Shown: positions 37,990 through 46,842 of the stretch, in pieces
Position numbering within the stretch: position 1 is the first letter of the stretch
How the letters are laid out: each line of letters opens with the position of its first letter
From: Candidatus Melainabacteria bacterium
GTDB taxonomy: Bacteria; Cyanobacteriota; Vampirovibrionia; Obscuribacterales; Obscuribacteraceae
Length of the DNA: 47,272 nt
Reading direction: 5' to 3'
Assembly (NCBI GenBank): GCA_003151275.1
Contig: PLXC01000147.1
Coordinates: 148,321 to 195,592, forward strand
Position numbers and translations under genes: made by a program
The notes under the pieces: model-generated
The model's input: only the letters and a program-made list of their open reading frames with translations
The model's database searches: none
What the model was told of the DNA's origin: nothing

Positions 37990-38054
37990 GGAGCGCGGGA
38001 CTCCAGTCCCGCCTTGACTCGTGATCACGGGCGACTGTGGACAGTCGCGCTCCA
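37990..38054. repeat. Inverted pair of REP-like units
   Basis: Unit A (+): head GGAGCGC, 8-bp arms GCGGGACT/AGTCCCGC, loop CC. Unit B (-): 8-bp arms GCGACTGT/ACAGTCGC at 38031-38048, head GGAGCGC on the minus strand at 38047-38053. The stems are unrelated in sequence but both pair perfectly. Confidence 0.85.
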
Positions 38055-38163
38055 GTTTTCCTCTCTCACTAAAATTTCAACCGTCATCGGTTTAAATGAC
38101 GAAGGAACCTCTCTAATATTTTTGGCAATGGTGGAATTCCCACTAAAGTCGAAAAATCTTTTT

Positions 38164-38181
38164 TCGTAATGTCTTAGTAAT
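38164..38181 (+). promoter_or_regulatory. Heptamer pair, candidate OmpR/PhoB-type operator
   Basis: TCGTAAT-GTCT-TAGTAAT, heptamers 4 bp apart, with TATTCT (possible -10) 10 bp downstream at 38192-38197. It lies 98 bases before the small ORF at 38279. Confidence 0.45.
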
Positions 38182-38278
38182 ATCTGAAAAGTATTCTTCA
38201 ACCATGCCAAGAAGGTTAAACCGAACGGCATGCCACTTACCAAAATCTAGCCCTTACTGATAAGAGAGGAATACAGCA

Positions 38279-38512
38279 GTGTATAACCCATCGAATGTGC
38301 ATGCGTTTTTTGAGAAACTTTCTTCAGCCACAACCCCCGAGAAGAAACCTGTCCTCAACATGTTGCATAGCAGCAAACCTACTCGAACTGGGTATATAGA
38401 TGGGTCTCTCCAAGACGCGATGATGTCCACTGCGGCTCAGAATCCACCTTGCTTGGTGGCAACTGCTCTAAATGATTTTGGCGTTGGTCTACCCCCGCTT
38501 TCGTATAACTAA
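38279..38512 (+). CDS. Small protein of unknown function
   Basis: 77 residues from GTG 38279, with GAGAGGA 8 bases upstream. No signal peptide or membrane helix; residues 1-20 look helical (VHAFFEKLSSA) and the rest is mixed. The family is not recognised. It sits downstream of a heptamer-pair promoter candidate, and 128 bases before the VirB6-like operon. Confidence 0.5.
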   Translation: MYNPSNVHAFFEKLSSATTPEKKPVLNMLHSSKPTRTGYIDGSLQDAMMSTAAQNPPCLVATALNDFGVGLPPLSYN

Positions 38513-38640
38513 CCGGGACAAGAATGAAATTTTGCACTCTAACCTTTATCAAGAACAACCAGCTTTGCTAGCCATACTTTTAAAGTTTTTGGCAAATCCT
38601 AGTTGCTGCACCTCTTACCACCCACACTAAGGAAGCTCTG

Positions 38641-40374
38641 GTGCATACACGCATCAGAGCTGAGTTACACATGAAAAGACTGAACGTCGAATATCTGCTG
38701 GTGGAAGGGGCAATTCTTTGCTTTAGTGTTTTGCTGGGCGCCAACAGTGCAGCTTTTGCCGATCTGCCGAGCAGCGCCTTTGGTACTCTGCAACCAAGAG
38801 ACAGAGATTATTCGCAGACCGAACACGGTCGCATGTATGGCAAACAAAATGATGTTGCCAAAAAAGACGATGAACAAGAACAACTAGAGAAAGATGACGG
38901 GGACGAAAACACTGCTGTGGAGTATGGGAGCAGCGACCAATCTGGTGTGAAGAGCCAGGGCGGTGGCAATCAAATCAAGACCAAAAAACCAGAGGTTCAA
39001 TCCCAGAAAGTAAAAGAACAAAATTTTAAAGACACTCTTACTCAGTGGTCTTACAAAAATATTGGCAATGGAGTAAACATAGCCACTCCGACACCTCCAG
39101 GCGGTCCAAATTGGTATTCATTTCCACCATCTAGACAAATCCAAGCAAAGCCACAAGCAGCCGCGGCTATGTCGGTATTGAAGTTTATGCCGCAGATTCC
39201 CGGCAACCAAAAATATACAATGCCTAGTAACTCAATTGTGCAAGCCAACTACATGGCGACGGCATTTGCGGCAGGTCAACTGATGAACGCCCCAAAGCGC
39301 AAAACAGCAGGCGCAAAAGCAAGCCTGGCGGGGCAGCAACAAGAAGTTTCAGATGCTTCAGCCGGTTCGGCTGAAAATGGGTTTGCAACTTCAATTGATG
39401 CAAGCATGCAACCCTTGATTAACGTTGCTAACGAAGGTGCCGGCACGCCTGCAAATTCAGAAGCTGCGACCAAGACTTATTCTCAAGCGATTTGGATGGT
39501 GCAGCAAATCTACAAGTTTGTCTATATTCCACTGGCAATCTTGTTGCTGCTTCCAGGCGCCATTTTGACTAATATGAAGGGGTATCTGGCCAGTGGGATT
39601 ATCGGTGCCCATAACGACGAAGATGCGGTCAGCCCGTTCAGCGGAATTTTGCGCAGCGTCATCGCCATCTTCTTGATACCAGCCACCCAACTTTTTACCA
39701 GTTGGACAATTGACGTCGGCAATTCGATGACCTACGAGGTTGCGCAATATATTCAGCCAGCCGCGATGATGACGTGGATGCAAGAACAGACTTTCAATGC
39801 ACCCATAAAAAATGCCAAGAATGCCCTGAGTAAAGCAACACAGGGAAAGAGCAATGGCAAGATCGACGAGGGTGGAGAAGCGGCCTCGACAGTAGAGCAG
39901 CAGGGGGCAGGGACTCGTATGTTGCAGATGGCGTTCAACATGATGAACGCGGCGATGAACGTCGGATTACTTATGCTGTCGGCATTTCAAACAGTGATGA
40001 TTTGCTATCTCTACTTAATGGCTCCGATTGCGGCAGCATTTTTTGCCTGGCCGGCAGGTGTGGGCACGCTGTTCAAAGCTGTTTTTGCTAACTGGGTGGA
40101 TGCATTGATCAATGTTTCACTGTGGAAGTTCTGGTGGTGCGTCGTCATTCTCTGCATGCAAACTCGCATCGAATGGTTACAAGAAGCGGGCATGTACCAG
40201 ATGAATACCACCTGGGAAATGGCTACCTATACTGCATTCATGGTGATCTTGCTCTATGTTCCGTTTTCGCCGTTCGAGTACAAACCTGGAGATATGGTGA
40301 CCCAGATTATGTCCAAAGCGGAACAGCTTAAAGATGCCGGTGCCTCGAAGGGCGGAAAGAAGGCTCACAAATGA
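38641..40374 (+). CDS. VirB6/TrbL-like polytopic membrane protein
   Basis: 577 residues from GTG 38641, 6 bases after AAGGAAG (ATG 38671 is possible). There is a signal peptide (hydrophobic 18-38, cleavage near AFA), then a polar Gln/Lys/Glu-rich exported stretch to about residue 280. Five or six membrane helices follow: PLAILLLLPGAIL from about 297, SVIAIFLIPATQLF, NVGLLMLSAFQTVMIC, then APIAAAFFAWPAG, INVSLWKFWWCVV and FMVILLYVPFSPF. The GP/AP-x-Phe-Trp-Pro-W pattern resembles the VirB6/TrbL inner-membrane subunit of type IV secretion. It overlaps the next gene by 4 bases (ATGA). Other T4SS genes are not in view, so the assignment is tentative. Confidence 0.6.
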   Translation: MHTRIRAELHMKRLNVEYLLVEGAILCFSVLLGANSAAFADLPSSAFGTLQPRDRDYSQTEHGRMYGKQNDVAKKDDEQEQLEKDDGDENTAVEYGSSDQSGVKSQGGGNQIKTKKPEVQSQKVKEQNFKDTLTQWSYKNIGNGVNIATPTPPGGPNWYSFPPSRQIQAKPQAAAAMSVLKFMPQIPGNQKYTMPSNSIVQANYMATAFAAGQLMNAPKRKTAGAKASLAGQQQEVSDASAGSAENGFATSIDASMQPLINVANEGAGTPANSEAATKTYSQAIWMVQQIYKFVYIPLAILLLLPGAILTNMKGYLASGIIGAHNDEDAVSPFSGILRSVIAIFLIPATQLFTSWTIDVGNSMTYEVAQYIQPAAMMTWMQEQTFNAPIKNAKNALSKATQGKSNGKIDEGGEAASTVEQQGAGTRMLQMAFNMMNAAMNVGLLMLSAFQTVMICYLYLMAPIAAAFFAWPAGVGTLFKAVFANWVDALINVSLWKFWWCVVILCMQTRIEWLQEAGMYQMNTTWEMATYTAFMVILLYVPFSPFEYKPGDMVTQIMSKAEQLKDAGASKGGKKAHK

Positions 40375-43300
40375 AGAATTCAACAAATCTCGCGCTCTTA
40401 ATCTTAATAGCGGCATTGTGTGGAATTATGCTTCCTGCCTATGGGAAGGCTGTGGCTGGAGATACCGGAGGCGGGCCGACTACCTGGAACCGCATGATGT
40501 ACACGGGCGCAGGCAAGCCAGTGCAAGGCCAAGCACCCACAGATCAAGGCGGCGCAGCCGAAACTAAGGATCAATCGCAACCACTCGAAGATACCGACAT
40601 GGCTAAAGCCAGCGGCGGCAAGTCTGCGGTAGCCGATAAGCAAACGGGATTGCCCGGTTCCGCGGTCAAAATGAAATGGCCTAAGGGCGTTTCAGAGGCA
40701 TACAAGCGAAACATGGCCAACACCGATGGAATGTTGCCGACCAACTCAGAAACTCAACTATATTTAGCCAATTTTGCCAGTACACTGGCTGCTGGCATGA
40801 ACGCGCCAGACAAGCAGATGCACTCCGCTAAAGCCAATCTCGATGCTCAGGGCACGGAAGTGGCCAATGGCATGGCTGATCTCGAGAAACAACAAGCCGC
40901 TTCGGCGATTGATTTTTGCTCAAGCTTTCTCACCAACTTCACTACTGAAGGTGGCAACAAATGGAACAAACTTCGCGATAACATCTTCATGCCCATGGCG
41001 ATTCTATTGCTCTTGCCGGGGGCTATTTTAACGCAGGTAAAGGCGATCATCGCAGCCGGCACACCAGTGCTCGGAGAGGCGAATCCGTTTGAGGGCATCC
41101 AACGATCGCTGATCGCGATTTTTCTAATTCCGGGCACTTATCTGGTCTTAAACTACAGCATCGACTTAAACAATTCGATCACGTACTCGATTGCCGAAGA
41201 ATACACGCGACTGTTTGGCTCTAATATGTACAAAGATGCCATATCTTTCCATATACGAGCCTTTCCGTCCCGTCAGCCAGGCGAGAATCGTAACGCCCTC
41301 GATCAACAAACAGCTAAGATGACGCCTCTTCTTGGTGGAAAAACAGCTTTTGCGCTGTTTGAGGGCAAGATGATTGAAAACAAAATCGAGGATCCGGTTG
41401 CTGGAATTTACCAGGCACCAATGGACCGAGCCGACGAAGCTCTTCCCAGCTCGGTGATCATGGCAAAAACGATGTTCAATAGCACCAATGCCACTTTCAT
41501 GATCGCTTGGAACATCCTTTGTGCCTTCCAAATGGTCTATTTTTACTACTTGTGGTTTGTCGGACCGATCACTGCCGCATTGTGGGCATGGCCGATAAAG
41601 TCTCTGCGCAATGCCTTCCCAAGCTGGGTTGAAGGGGTAATAACCCTGGGCTTTTGGTCGTTGTTTTGGAATACATCGATTTTGCTAATGGCTTGTTTTC
41701 GAGGCGTAGATGAGACAGGCACACTGATTCTTACAGCCCTCAACTTTCTGGCTACTTCATCTGTAAAATATGCTTTCGATTTTGCCGGGTTAGCCAAAGC
41801 GGCTGGGCAAGAAGCTGCTTCCATGGCAGAAAAGGCTATGAAGCAGGGCGGCGCTGGTGGTGGCGGTGGTGGCGGCGGTGGTGGCAAGAGCGGCCATGCT
41901 GGAGCTGGGCACAAGGGTGGGCACGGGCATCCGCATACGACCGGACATCCGAATGAAAAGCATGCAGAAGCGACTCCAGGCGGTCCAAAAGCTGACTCCA
42001 AAGATAATAAACAACTTGCTGGACTCTCTTTAAATGAACGAGTAGACGCACTGAATTGGGAAAACGCCCATCGCGGAGTCCAAGTGGCGTCAAATGATCC
42101 TCAGGCAAGCTTCATGGCACTTGCCCGCCAGCCCGTTGAGGGGGTCAACCCTCCACCAGTCGCAGGGGATGATAATGCCGTGCGACAACTCCCCGGGAGC
42201 AGCTTCACGGTTGGCGACGGAGGTTCAGGCGGCCACATGTTCACCAGATCAATGGTAGACGGCAAGCCTGTTTTGTCCGTCACTGACATGGACGGGAATT
42301 CCGTCAAAGGTATGGATGGTAAAGACCTGGCTCCAATCAGTTTGAGCGGCATTCCCGAAAATGGTTCGAGGTCTGTATCGTTCGATCCAGACGAGAACGG
42401 TAAAGCTCGCGGTTCTGTCGACATCCAGCAAGGAAATCACGGCGCGCAACTCTATCATGCGTCCAGTCACGGACATAGCGAACTTGTGGCCTACAGTGGC
42501 GGTCACTTGAGTGGACACTCTGGTGCTGCTGTGGATAGCGGAATGCATGCCGCTATGCTTGGCGGTAGACCAGCCGCCGAACTACAACCAGGCTTGTTCT
42601 ATGGCTCAGATGGCAAGGGCGGCGGTGCACTCTACGATATCGATAACAACCAAATTAACTTTGACGGCAATGGAGACGCCACGATGGAGGACGGTAGAGC
42701 TCTGCACATGGATGCGCAAGCTGACGGGTCATCGCTGCTATCGGTGAATGGCGGAGACTCGTATGCTCTTACAGCTCATGGAGATTCTCTGAACGTCAAT
42801 CACGGCGACGCTACTCACGATCCATACAACCACCCGATCAACAGTCTTTCAATGGGCCGAGATGCTAACGGTGCTTCGATTGCGACTCAGTTCAATGATC
42901 ACGGAATGCGCACGGAATCTTCCAGTACGCTCGGACCAGACACGCAGAGAGCTTATTACAATCCCGATTCTCAAGCTTTATTGGGTTCAAGCAACACGCA
43001 CAATTTTGCCAACGGCGATTCATTTACTAGTTTCAATCGAGATGACGGCTCGCTTGTTGGCACCAATGTCTATCAGATGACTGACGACGGATATAGAGAA
43101 ACTGTCTTTGATGGTGACAATAATGCGGTCAGCATGCAACAGACCTCATACGACGACAACGGCTATTCTGTGACCAGTGCAAACTTTATAGATGGCAACG
43201 TCTCGAACGCTAGCATGACCCAGTTCGATAACTCAGGTGTCTACCAATCGAGTCAGGCTCTAGACAGTCATAACATGCAGGCTATCGCTGGTGATGTTAG

Positions 43301-45776
43301 CGCTCTCAATCAGTACGCGAACTTCTCCACAGGAGTGGTGCCAGACGGAAACGTATTTGGAGCAAGTCAGACTCGTACTTCAGATGGTGTCGCTTCAACA
43401 CCACAACAAATTGAAGTAGCAAACAACTTCAGCACTCCGTTTACATCAAGCCATGTTGATGTGGTACCACCAGCGCAGATGTTTGATCCAAAGTCGATGT
43501 CCGAGCAAAAATTCGATTACACACAAGCACAACAGCCAGCTGTTTGGCCGAAGATGGAAGCTCAAGGCGAAGCGCGTGCGATGCCTTCCAACGAAGCTCC
43601 TAAGGTGTTGCCTGTCGACATTGCTGGAACTCAGTTGAATAACAAGGATTTCAGTCAAACCGATGGTGCCTATGCGGCCAATAATTCGAGCCAGGCTCAG
43701 CATGCAGAAGTTGCTTACAGCAACCCCGTTGTAACTGCTTCGGTGGACATCATGCCACCACAAGTTCTCGATTCGACGCCAATGGCCTATCAGCAAGCTG
43801 AACTCGCGGCGACTAACAGGTCACTCGAAAGTGTCATGGCCGCTAATGTCGGTGGTTTGAGTGTTACGAGCGATACTAGCAGCTTCAATTTCAATAGCAC
43901 TCAAGGTCCGCCAACGGATGCATTTGCAGTGTCGAAGGAATCTGCGCCTGATATCCAGCACTTCACGGCAGCACCGGCTGCACAACAAGTGCTTCCAGTT
44001 GACATCGCAGGCACTCAGATGCAAGGTCCAACGACCGAATTCAGCCAGGTTGCCGGCGACTACGCTGCGACAAACTTGGGACAAGGAAACTCAGTGGAAG
44101 TCGCCTACAGCAACCCTGTAGTGACTAGCTCGATTGATGTTGTGCCTCCAGCCATTCTTGACTCAACTCCAATGGCTTACCAGCACGCTGAATTGCAGGC
44201 TGCCAATATACCTTTAGAGTCAGTCATGGCCGCTAATGTCGGTGGTTTGACGGCAAGCGATACCAGCAATAGCTTCTCTTATGTCGCCCCTGATGTTTCG
44301 CAGGGCTTCCAGCAAGTAAGCAGAGACGCAGCTCCGGATCAGACTTATCAGACTTTCACTCAAGCACCTCAGGCTCAACAAGTTCTGCCAGTGGATATTG
44401 CCGGTACTCAGATGCAACAGCCAACGACAGAATTCAGCCAAGTTGCCGGTGACTACGCCGCGACAAATTTGGGACAAGGAAACTCAGTGGAAGTCGCCTA
44501 CAGCAACCCTGTAGTGACTAGCTCGATTGATGTTGTGCCTCCAGCCATTCTTGACTCAACTCCAATGGCTTACCAGCACGCTGAATTGCAGGCTGCCAAT
44601 GTACCTTTAGAGTCAGTCATGGCCGCTAATGTCGGCGGTTTGACGGCAAGCGATACAAGCAATAGCTTCACTTATGTCGCGCCTGATGTTTCGCAGGGCT
44701 TCCAGCAGGTAAGCAGAGACGCAGCTCCAGATCAGACGTATCAGCAATTCACTCAAGCCCCTCAGGCTCAACAAGTTCTGCCAGTGGATATTGCCGGTAC
44801 TCAGATGCAACAGCCAACGACAGAATTCAGCCAAGTTGCTGGTGATTACGCCGCGACAAATTCGGGACAAGGAAACTCAGTGGAAGTCGCCTACAGTAAT
44901 CCAGTTGTGACTAGCTCAGTTGACGTTGTGCCTCCTGCGATTCTTGACTCGACTCCGCTTGCACGTTCTGAATCGATAGAGCAATATCAAAACTTCACTC
45001 CAGCGCAGCCTCAGCAGGGACCTGGCGTTGGCACGCAACCGACTCCAGTGGCGCTTGGTAGCACACGTTCTGAATCGATAGCGCAACTAGCATCTGCAGC
45101 GGCGATCGCAGCTGGAGCGCAGCAACACTTGCTTGGTAATCCCAAAATCGTAGGTCCTGCAGCGCCTAAGGTACGTGGATTGGGCACCATCTTCTCCGAC
45201 ATCAGTAAGAAAGCGGTCAAACCGACCAACGTGACGCCAAAGACAGATCCTACTGCTCAAGCTCAAGCGGGACAACCGGTAGATCCGAAGCTGAAAGGCG
45301 AACCAACTGTTTTGATGGGCAAAATGAGAGACACGGTGGACGCAGAGACTGCGGCGCCTCTGTCGACGAATCAATCACTTGAAAAACAAATGATGGCAGC
45401 TGGTAGTCATGTACAATCCGTGCCCGCCAGTACGCTCAGCTCTATTTTGAACAAGACGAATGCTTCTTCTGCTCCGCAGAAACCGAGCGAGTACTTGACC
45501 AGTGCGCTTGTCGACTATCACACTGTTGCTGCACTTATCCATGAAGGTAAGACCAACGAGGCTGCTTTGGTATCGGGTAACGCACTCGCTAACATCTCAA
45601 GATGCAGTGGTACAGAGCCACAGTTGCTACCACTGGTTCGCGCCTTTGTTGTTCTCTTCGAGCAAAAGAGCATGATTCATCAAGCCAAAGCGTTTGCGGA
45701 TAAAGAAGCCGCGCTAAATAACTTGGTCAACAGTACAACGGCAGCTGGTTCCAAAGACAACATATGGGGATCCTAA
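40371..45776 (+). CDS. Giant VirB6/TrbL-like protein with repeat-bearing C-terminal extension
   Basis: 1801 residues, ATG overlapping the preceding stop. Signal peptide (1-27), exported stretch, then membrane helices from about 207 (MPMAILLLLPGAIL, SLIAIFLIPGTYLVLNYSID, FYYLWFVGPITAALWAWP) to about 470, clearly paralogous to the preceding gene. A Gly-rich linker follows (about 490-505). A Gly/Asp/Asn/Ser-rich beta-like region (about 620-1000) comes next, then three full and one partial copy of a 128-131-residue repeat (1079-1535), and a helical end (about 1690-1780). Long C-terminal extensions on VirB6 are known in Rickettsiales. Function is unknown; an envelope-spanning or surface-exposed machine component is plausible. 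Confidence 0.65.
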   Translation: MKNSTNLALLILIAALCGIMLPAYGKAVAGDTGGGPTTWNRMMYTGAGKPVQGQAPTDQGGAAETKDQSQPLEDTDMAKASGGKSAVADKQTGLPGSAVKMKWPKGVSEAYKRNMANTDGMLPTNSETQLYLANFASTLAAGMNAPDKQMHSAKANLDAQGTEVANGMADLEKQQAASAIDFCSSFLTNFTTEGGNKWNKLRDNIFMPMAILLLLPGAILTQVKAIIAAGTPVLGEANPFEGIQRSLIAIFLIPGTYLVLNYSIDLNNSITYSIAEEYTRLFGSNMYKDAISFHIRAFPSRQPGENRNALDQQTAKMTPLLGGKTAFALFEGKMIENKIEDPVAGIYQAPMDRADEALPSSVIMAKTMFNSTNATFMIAWNILCAFQMVYFYYLWFVGPITAALWAWPIKSLRNAFPSWVEGVITLGFWSLFWNTSILLMACFRGVDETGTLILTALNFLATSSVKYAFDFAGLAKAAGQEAASMAEKAMKQGGAGGGGGGGGGGKSGHAGAGHKGGHGHPHTTGHPNEKHAEATPGGPKADSKDNKQLAGLSLNERVDALNWENAHRGVQVASNDPQASFMALARQPVEGVNPPPVAGDDNAVRQLPGSSFTVGDGGSGGHMFTRSMVDGKPVLSVTDMDGNSVKGMDGKDLAPISLSGIPENGSRSVSFDPDENGKARGSVDIQQGNHGAQLYHASSHGHSELVAYSGGHLSGHSGAAVDSGMHAAMLGGRPAAELQPGLFYGSDGKGGGALYDIDNNQINFDGNGDATMEDGRALHMDAQADGSSLLSVNGGDSYALTAHGDSLNVNHGDATHDPYNHPINSLSMGRDANGASIATQFNDHGMRTESSSTLGPDTQRAYYNPDSQALLGSSNTHNFANGDSFTSFNRDDGSLVGTNVYQMTDDGYRETVFDGDNNAVSMQQTSYDDNGYSVTSANFIDGNVSNASMTQFDNSGVYQSSQALDSHNMQAIAGDVSALNQYANFSTGVVPDGNVFGASQTRTSDGVASTPQQIEVANNFSTPFTSSHVDVVPPAQMFDPKSMSEQKFDYTQAQQPAVWPKMEAQGEARAMPSNEAPKVLPVDIAGTQLNNKDFSQTDGAYAANNSSQAQHAEVAYSNPVVTASVDIMPPQVLDSTPMAYQQAELAATNRSLESVMAANVGGLSVTSDTSSFNFNSTQGPPTDAFAVSKESAPDIQHFTAAPAAQQVLPVDIAGTQMQGPTTEFSQVAGDYAATNLGQGNSVEVAYSNPVVTSSIDVVPPAILDSTPMAYQHAELQAANIPLESVMAANVGGLTASDTSNSFSYVAPDVSQGFQQVSRDAAPDQTYQTFTQAPQAQQVLPVDIAGTQMQQPTTEFSQVAGDYAATNLGQGNSVEVAYSNPVVTSSIDVVPPAILDSTPMAYQHAELQAANVPLESVMAANVGGLTASDTSNSFTYVAPDVSQGFQQVSRDAAPDQTYQQFTQAPQAQQVLPVDIAGTQMQQPTTEFSQVAGDYAATNSGQGNSVEVAYSNPVVTSSVDVVPPAILDSTPLARSESIEQYQNFTPAQPQQGPGVGTQPTPVALGSTRSESIAQLASAAAIAAGAQQHLLGNPKIVGPAAPKVRGLGTIFSDISKKAVKPTNVTPKTDPTAQAQAGQPVDPKLKGEPTVLMGKMRDTVDAETAAPLSTNQSLEKQMMAAGSHVQSVPASTLSSILNKTNASSAPQKPSEYLTSALVDYHTVAALIHEGKTNEAALVSGNALANISRCSGTEPQLLPLVRAFVVLFEQKSMIHQAKAFADKEAALNNLVNSTTAAGSKDNIWGS
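43605..44960 (+). repeat. Near-identical 131-residue coding repeats
   Basis: Starts at 43605, 43989, 44382 and a partial one at 44775; periods 384, 393 and 393 bases. Each begins VLPVDIAGTQ and includes VEVAYSNPVVT and ESVMAANVGGL. Copies 2 and 3 share a 132-base identical stretch (44076-44207 and the same +393), a sign of recent duplication or gene conversion. Confidence 0.95.
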
Positions 45777-45811
45777 GCTCGAAACCTTGAGCGTTCGGAT
45801 TAGCAGGTGCA

Positions 45812-45831
45812 ATCCAAATGCCAATTTGGAT
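45812..45831. terminator. Possible bidirectional terminator
   Basis: ATCCAAA/TTTGGAT, 7-bp stem with a 6-base loop, between two convergent genes. There is no clear T-run, so this is weak. Confidence 0.35.
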
Positions 45832-46530
45832 CTAGGCTTTAGGCTCTGGAGGATTTCCGAACAGGTCAATCTGGTAGCCGATGCGGTGCACTGTTCGAAT
45901 AATTGAAGGTTGATCGGCGACGTCTATTTTGTTGCGCAAACGTGTGATGCAAACTCGCACCGTATCTGGTGAAGCGTCAGAATCTGAACTCCAGATCCGC
46001 GAAAGCAGGGACTCGACACTGAAAGCGTCATTAGGATTGCGAAGCAGAAATTCGAGCAGGGAAAATTCTTTCGGTTGTAATTTGACTTCCTTTCCTTCCC
46101 TCGAGACGCGATGTTTGGGAATGTCTACTTCTAGACCGCGAATTTTAAAGACTTGTTCGTAGACCTTATTTTGTCTGCGCATCAAGGCTTTGACCCGGGC
46201 TGAGAGCTCACGCACATTACATGGCTTGGTCAGGTAATCGTCGGCTCCGGCGTTAAGCCCAATTTCAATCTCAGCTACGCCGTCTCGTCCGGTCAACAAA
46301 AGGATTGGCGTCATGCCGCCGCGGTCCCTGAATTCTTTGAGAATCTCGATGCCAGTGACTTCGGGGAGGTTCCAGTCCAGAATCACCACGTCAAATTCGA
46401 AAAACTTCAAGCGCTCCAGTGCGTCGTTTCCGCGTTCGCAATATTCGACGTTGTGATGTTCTAGTTCAAGCCAATCAACTAAGCTTCTTGCAAGCTCGGT
46501 GTCATCTTCGACTAATAAAATCTTCGCCAT
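45832..46530 (-). CDS. OmpR/PhoB-family response regulator
   Basis: 232 residues: receiver domain (1-120) with acidic pair Asp9/Asp10, phospho-acceptor Asp52 in VVILDWNLPE, Thr80 and Lys102, then a winged-helix DNA-binding domain (about 135-225, with SVESLLSRIW, RVCITRLRNKI and the HRIGYQI hairpin). It would bind direct-repeat operators once phosphorylated. No kinase gene is adjacent; the only nearby kinase (37032-37753) is dead. Heptamer-pair sites in the window, including one just upstream of this gene, are candidate targets. Confidence 0.95.
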   Translation of the reverse strand: MAKILLVEDDTELARSLVDWLELEHHNVEYCERGNDALERLKFFEFDVVILDWNLPEVTGIEILKEFRDRGGMTPILLLTGRDGVAEIEIGLNAGADDYLTKPCNVRELSARVKALMRRQNKVYEQVFKIRGLEVDIPKHRVSREGKEVKLQPKEFSLLEFLLRNPNDAFSVESLLSRIWSSDSDASPDTVRVCITRLRNKIDVADQPSIIRTVHRIGYQIDLFGNPPEPKA

Positions 46531-46709
46531 TCGACCGTTCGTTGGGCAACCTGGATTCGCTTAATCAGTTTACCCTCTTAGCTTGCGAAAAGATGAACTA
46601 CGCGAAAATCTTTGCCTTGCTGAGGCCGGATTGTAGACAAGTGAGCCAAAAGGGATGGTTCTCACAAATATTTCAAGAGGACCAGGCTACTATGCAGTTT
46701 CGACCTGTT

Positions 46710-46727
46710 TAGTAATGTTTTGGTAAT
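46710..46727 (+). promoter_or_regulatory. Heptamer pair, candidate OmpR/PhoB-type operator
   Basis: TAGTAAT-GTTT-TGGTAAT, heptamers 4 bp apart (11-bp period, same face of the helix), with CATAAT (possible -10) 8 bp downstream. It lies between the response-regulator gene and the divergent repeat protein, 116 bases before the latter's start. Confidence 0.5.
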
Positions 46728-46842
46728 CTCCTTTCCATAATCTGTAAATACAGTCACTGTGTCCGTTCGTGCCTGCGTGCACGCCCCTGCTGTAACCGCC
46801 TCCTGCGGTCTTCACCTTTCTAGAGTCCCCTATAAGTGTCTA

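Larger units (their letters stand above)
37754..38278. other. Decayed, repeat-rich region between the pseudogene and the small ORF
   Basis: Contains a heptamer pair at 37786, an inverted pair of REP-like units at 37990-38054, a short A/T hairpin (CGAAAAA/TTTTTCG) around 38149 and a second heptamer pair at 38164. Open frames on both strands here run through repeats and are rejected. Confidence 0.6.

Noticed and set aside
43821..44870. Three similar antisense frames opposite the giant gene
   Set aside because: They are the complement of the coding repeats and recur only because the repeats do.
38641..45776. A complete type IV secretion or conjugation system
   Set aside because: Only two VirB6/TrbL-like genes are seen; no VirB4, VirB8-10, VirD4, relaxase or origin of transfer.
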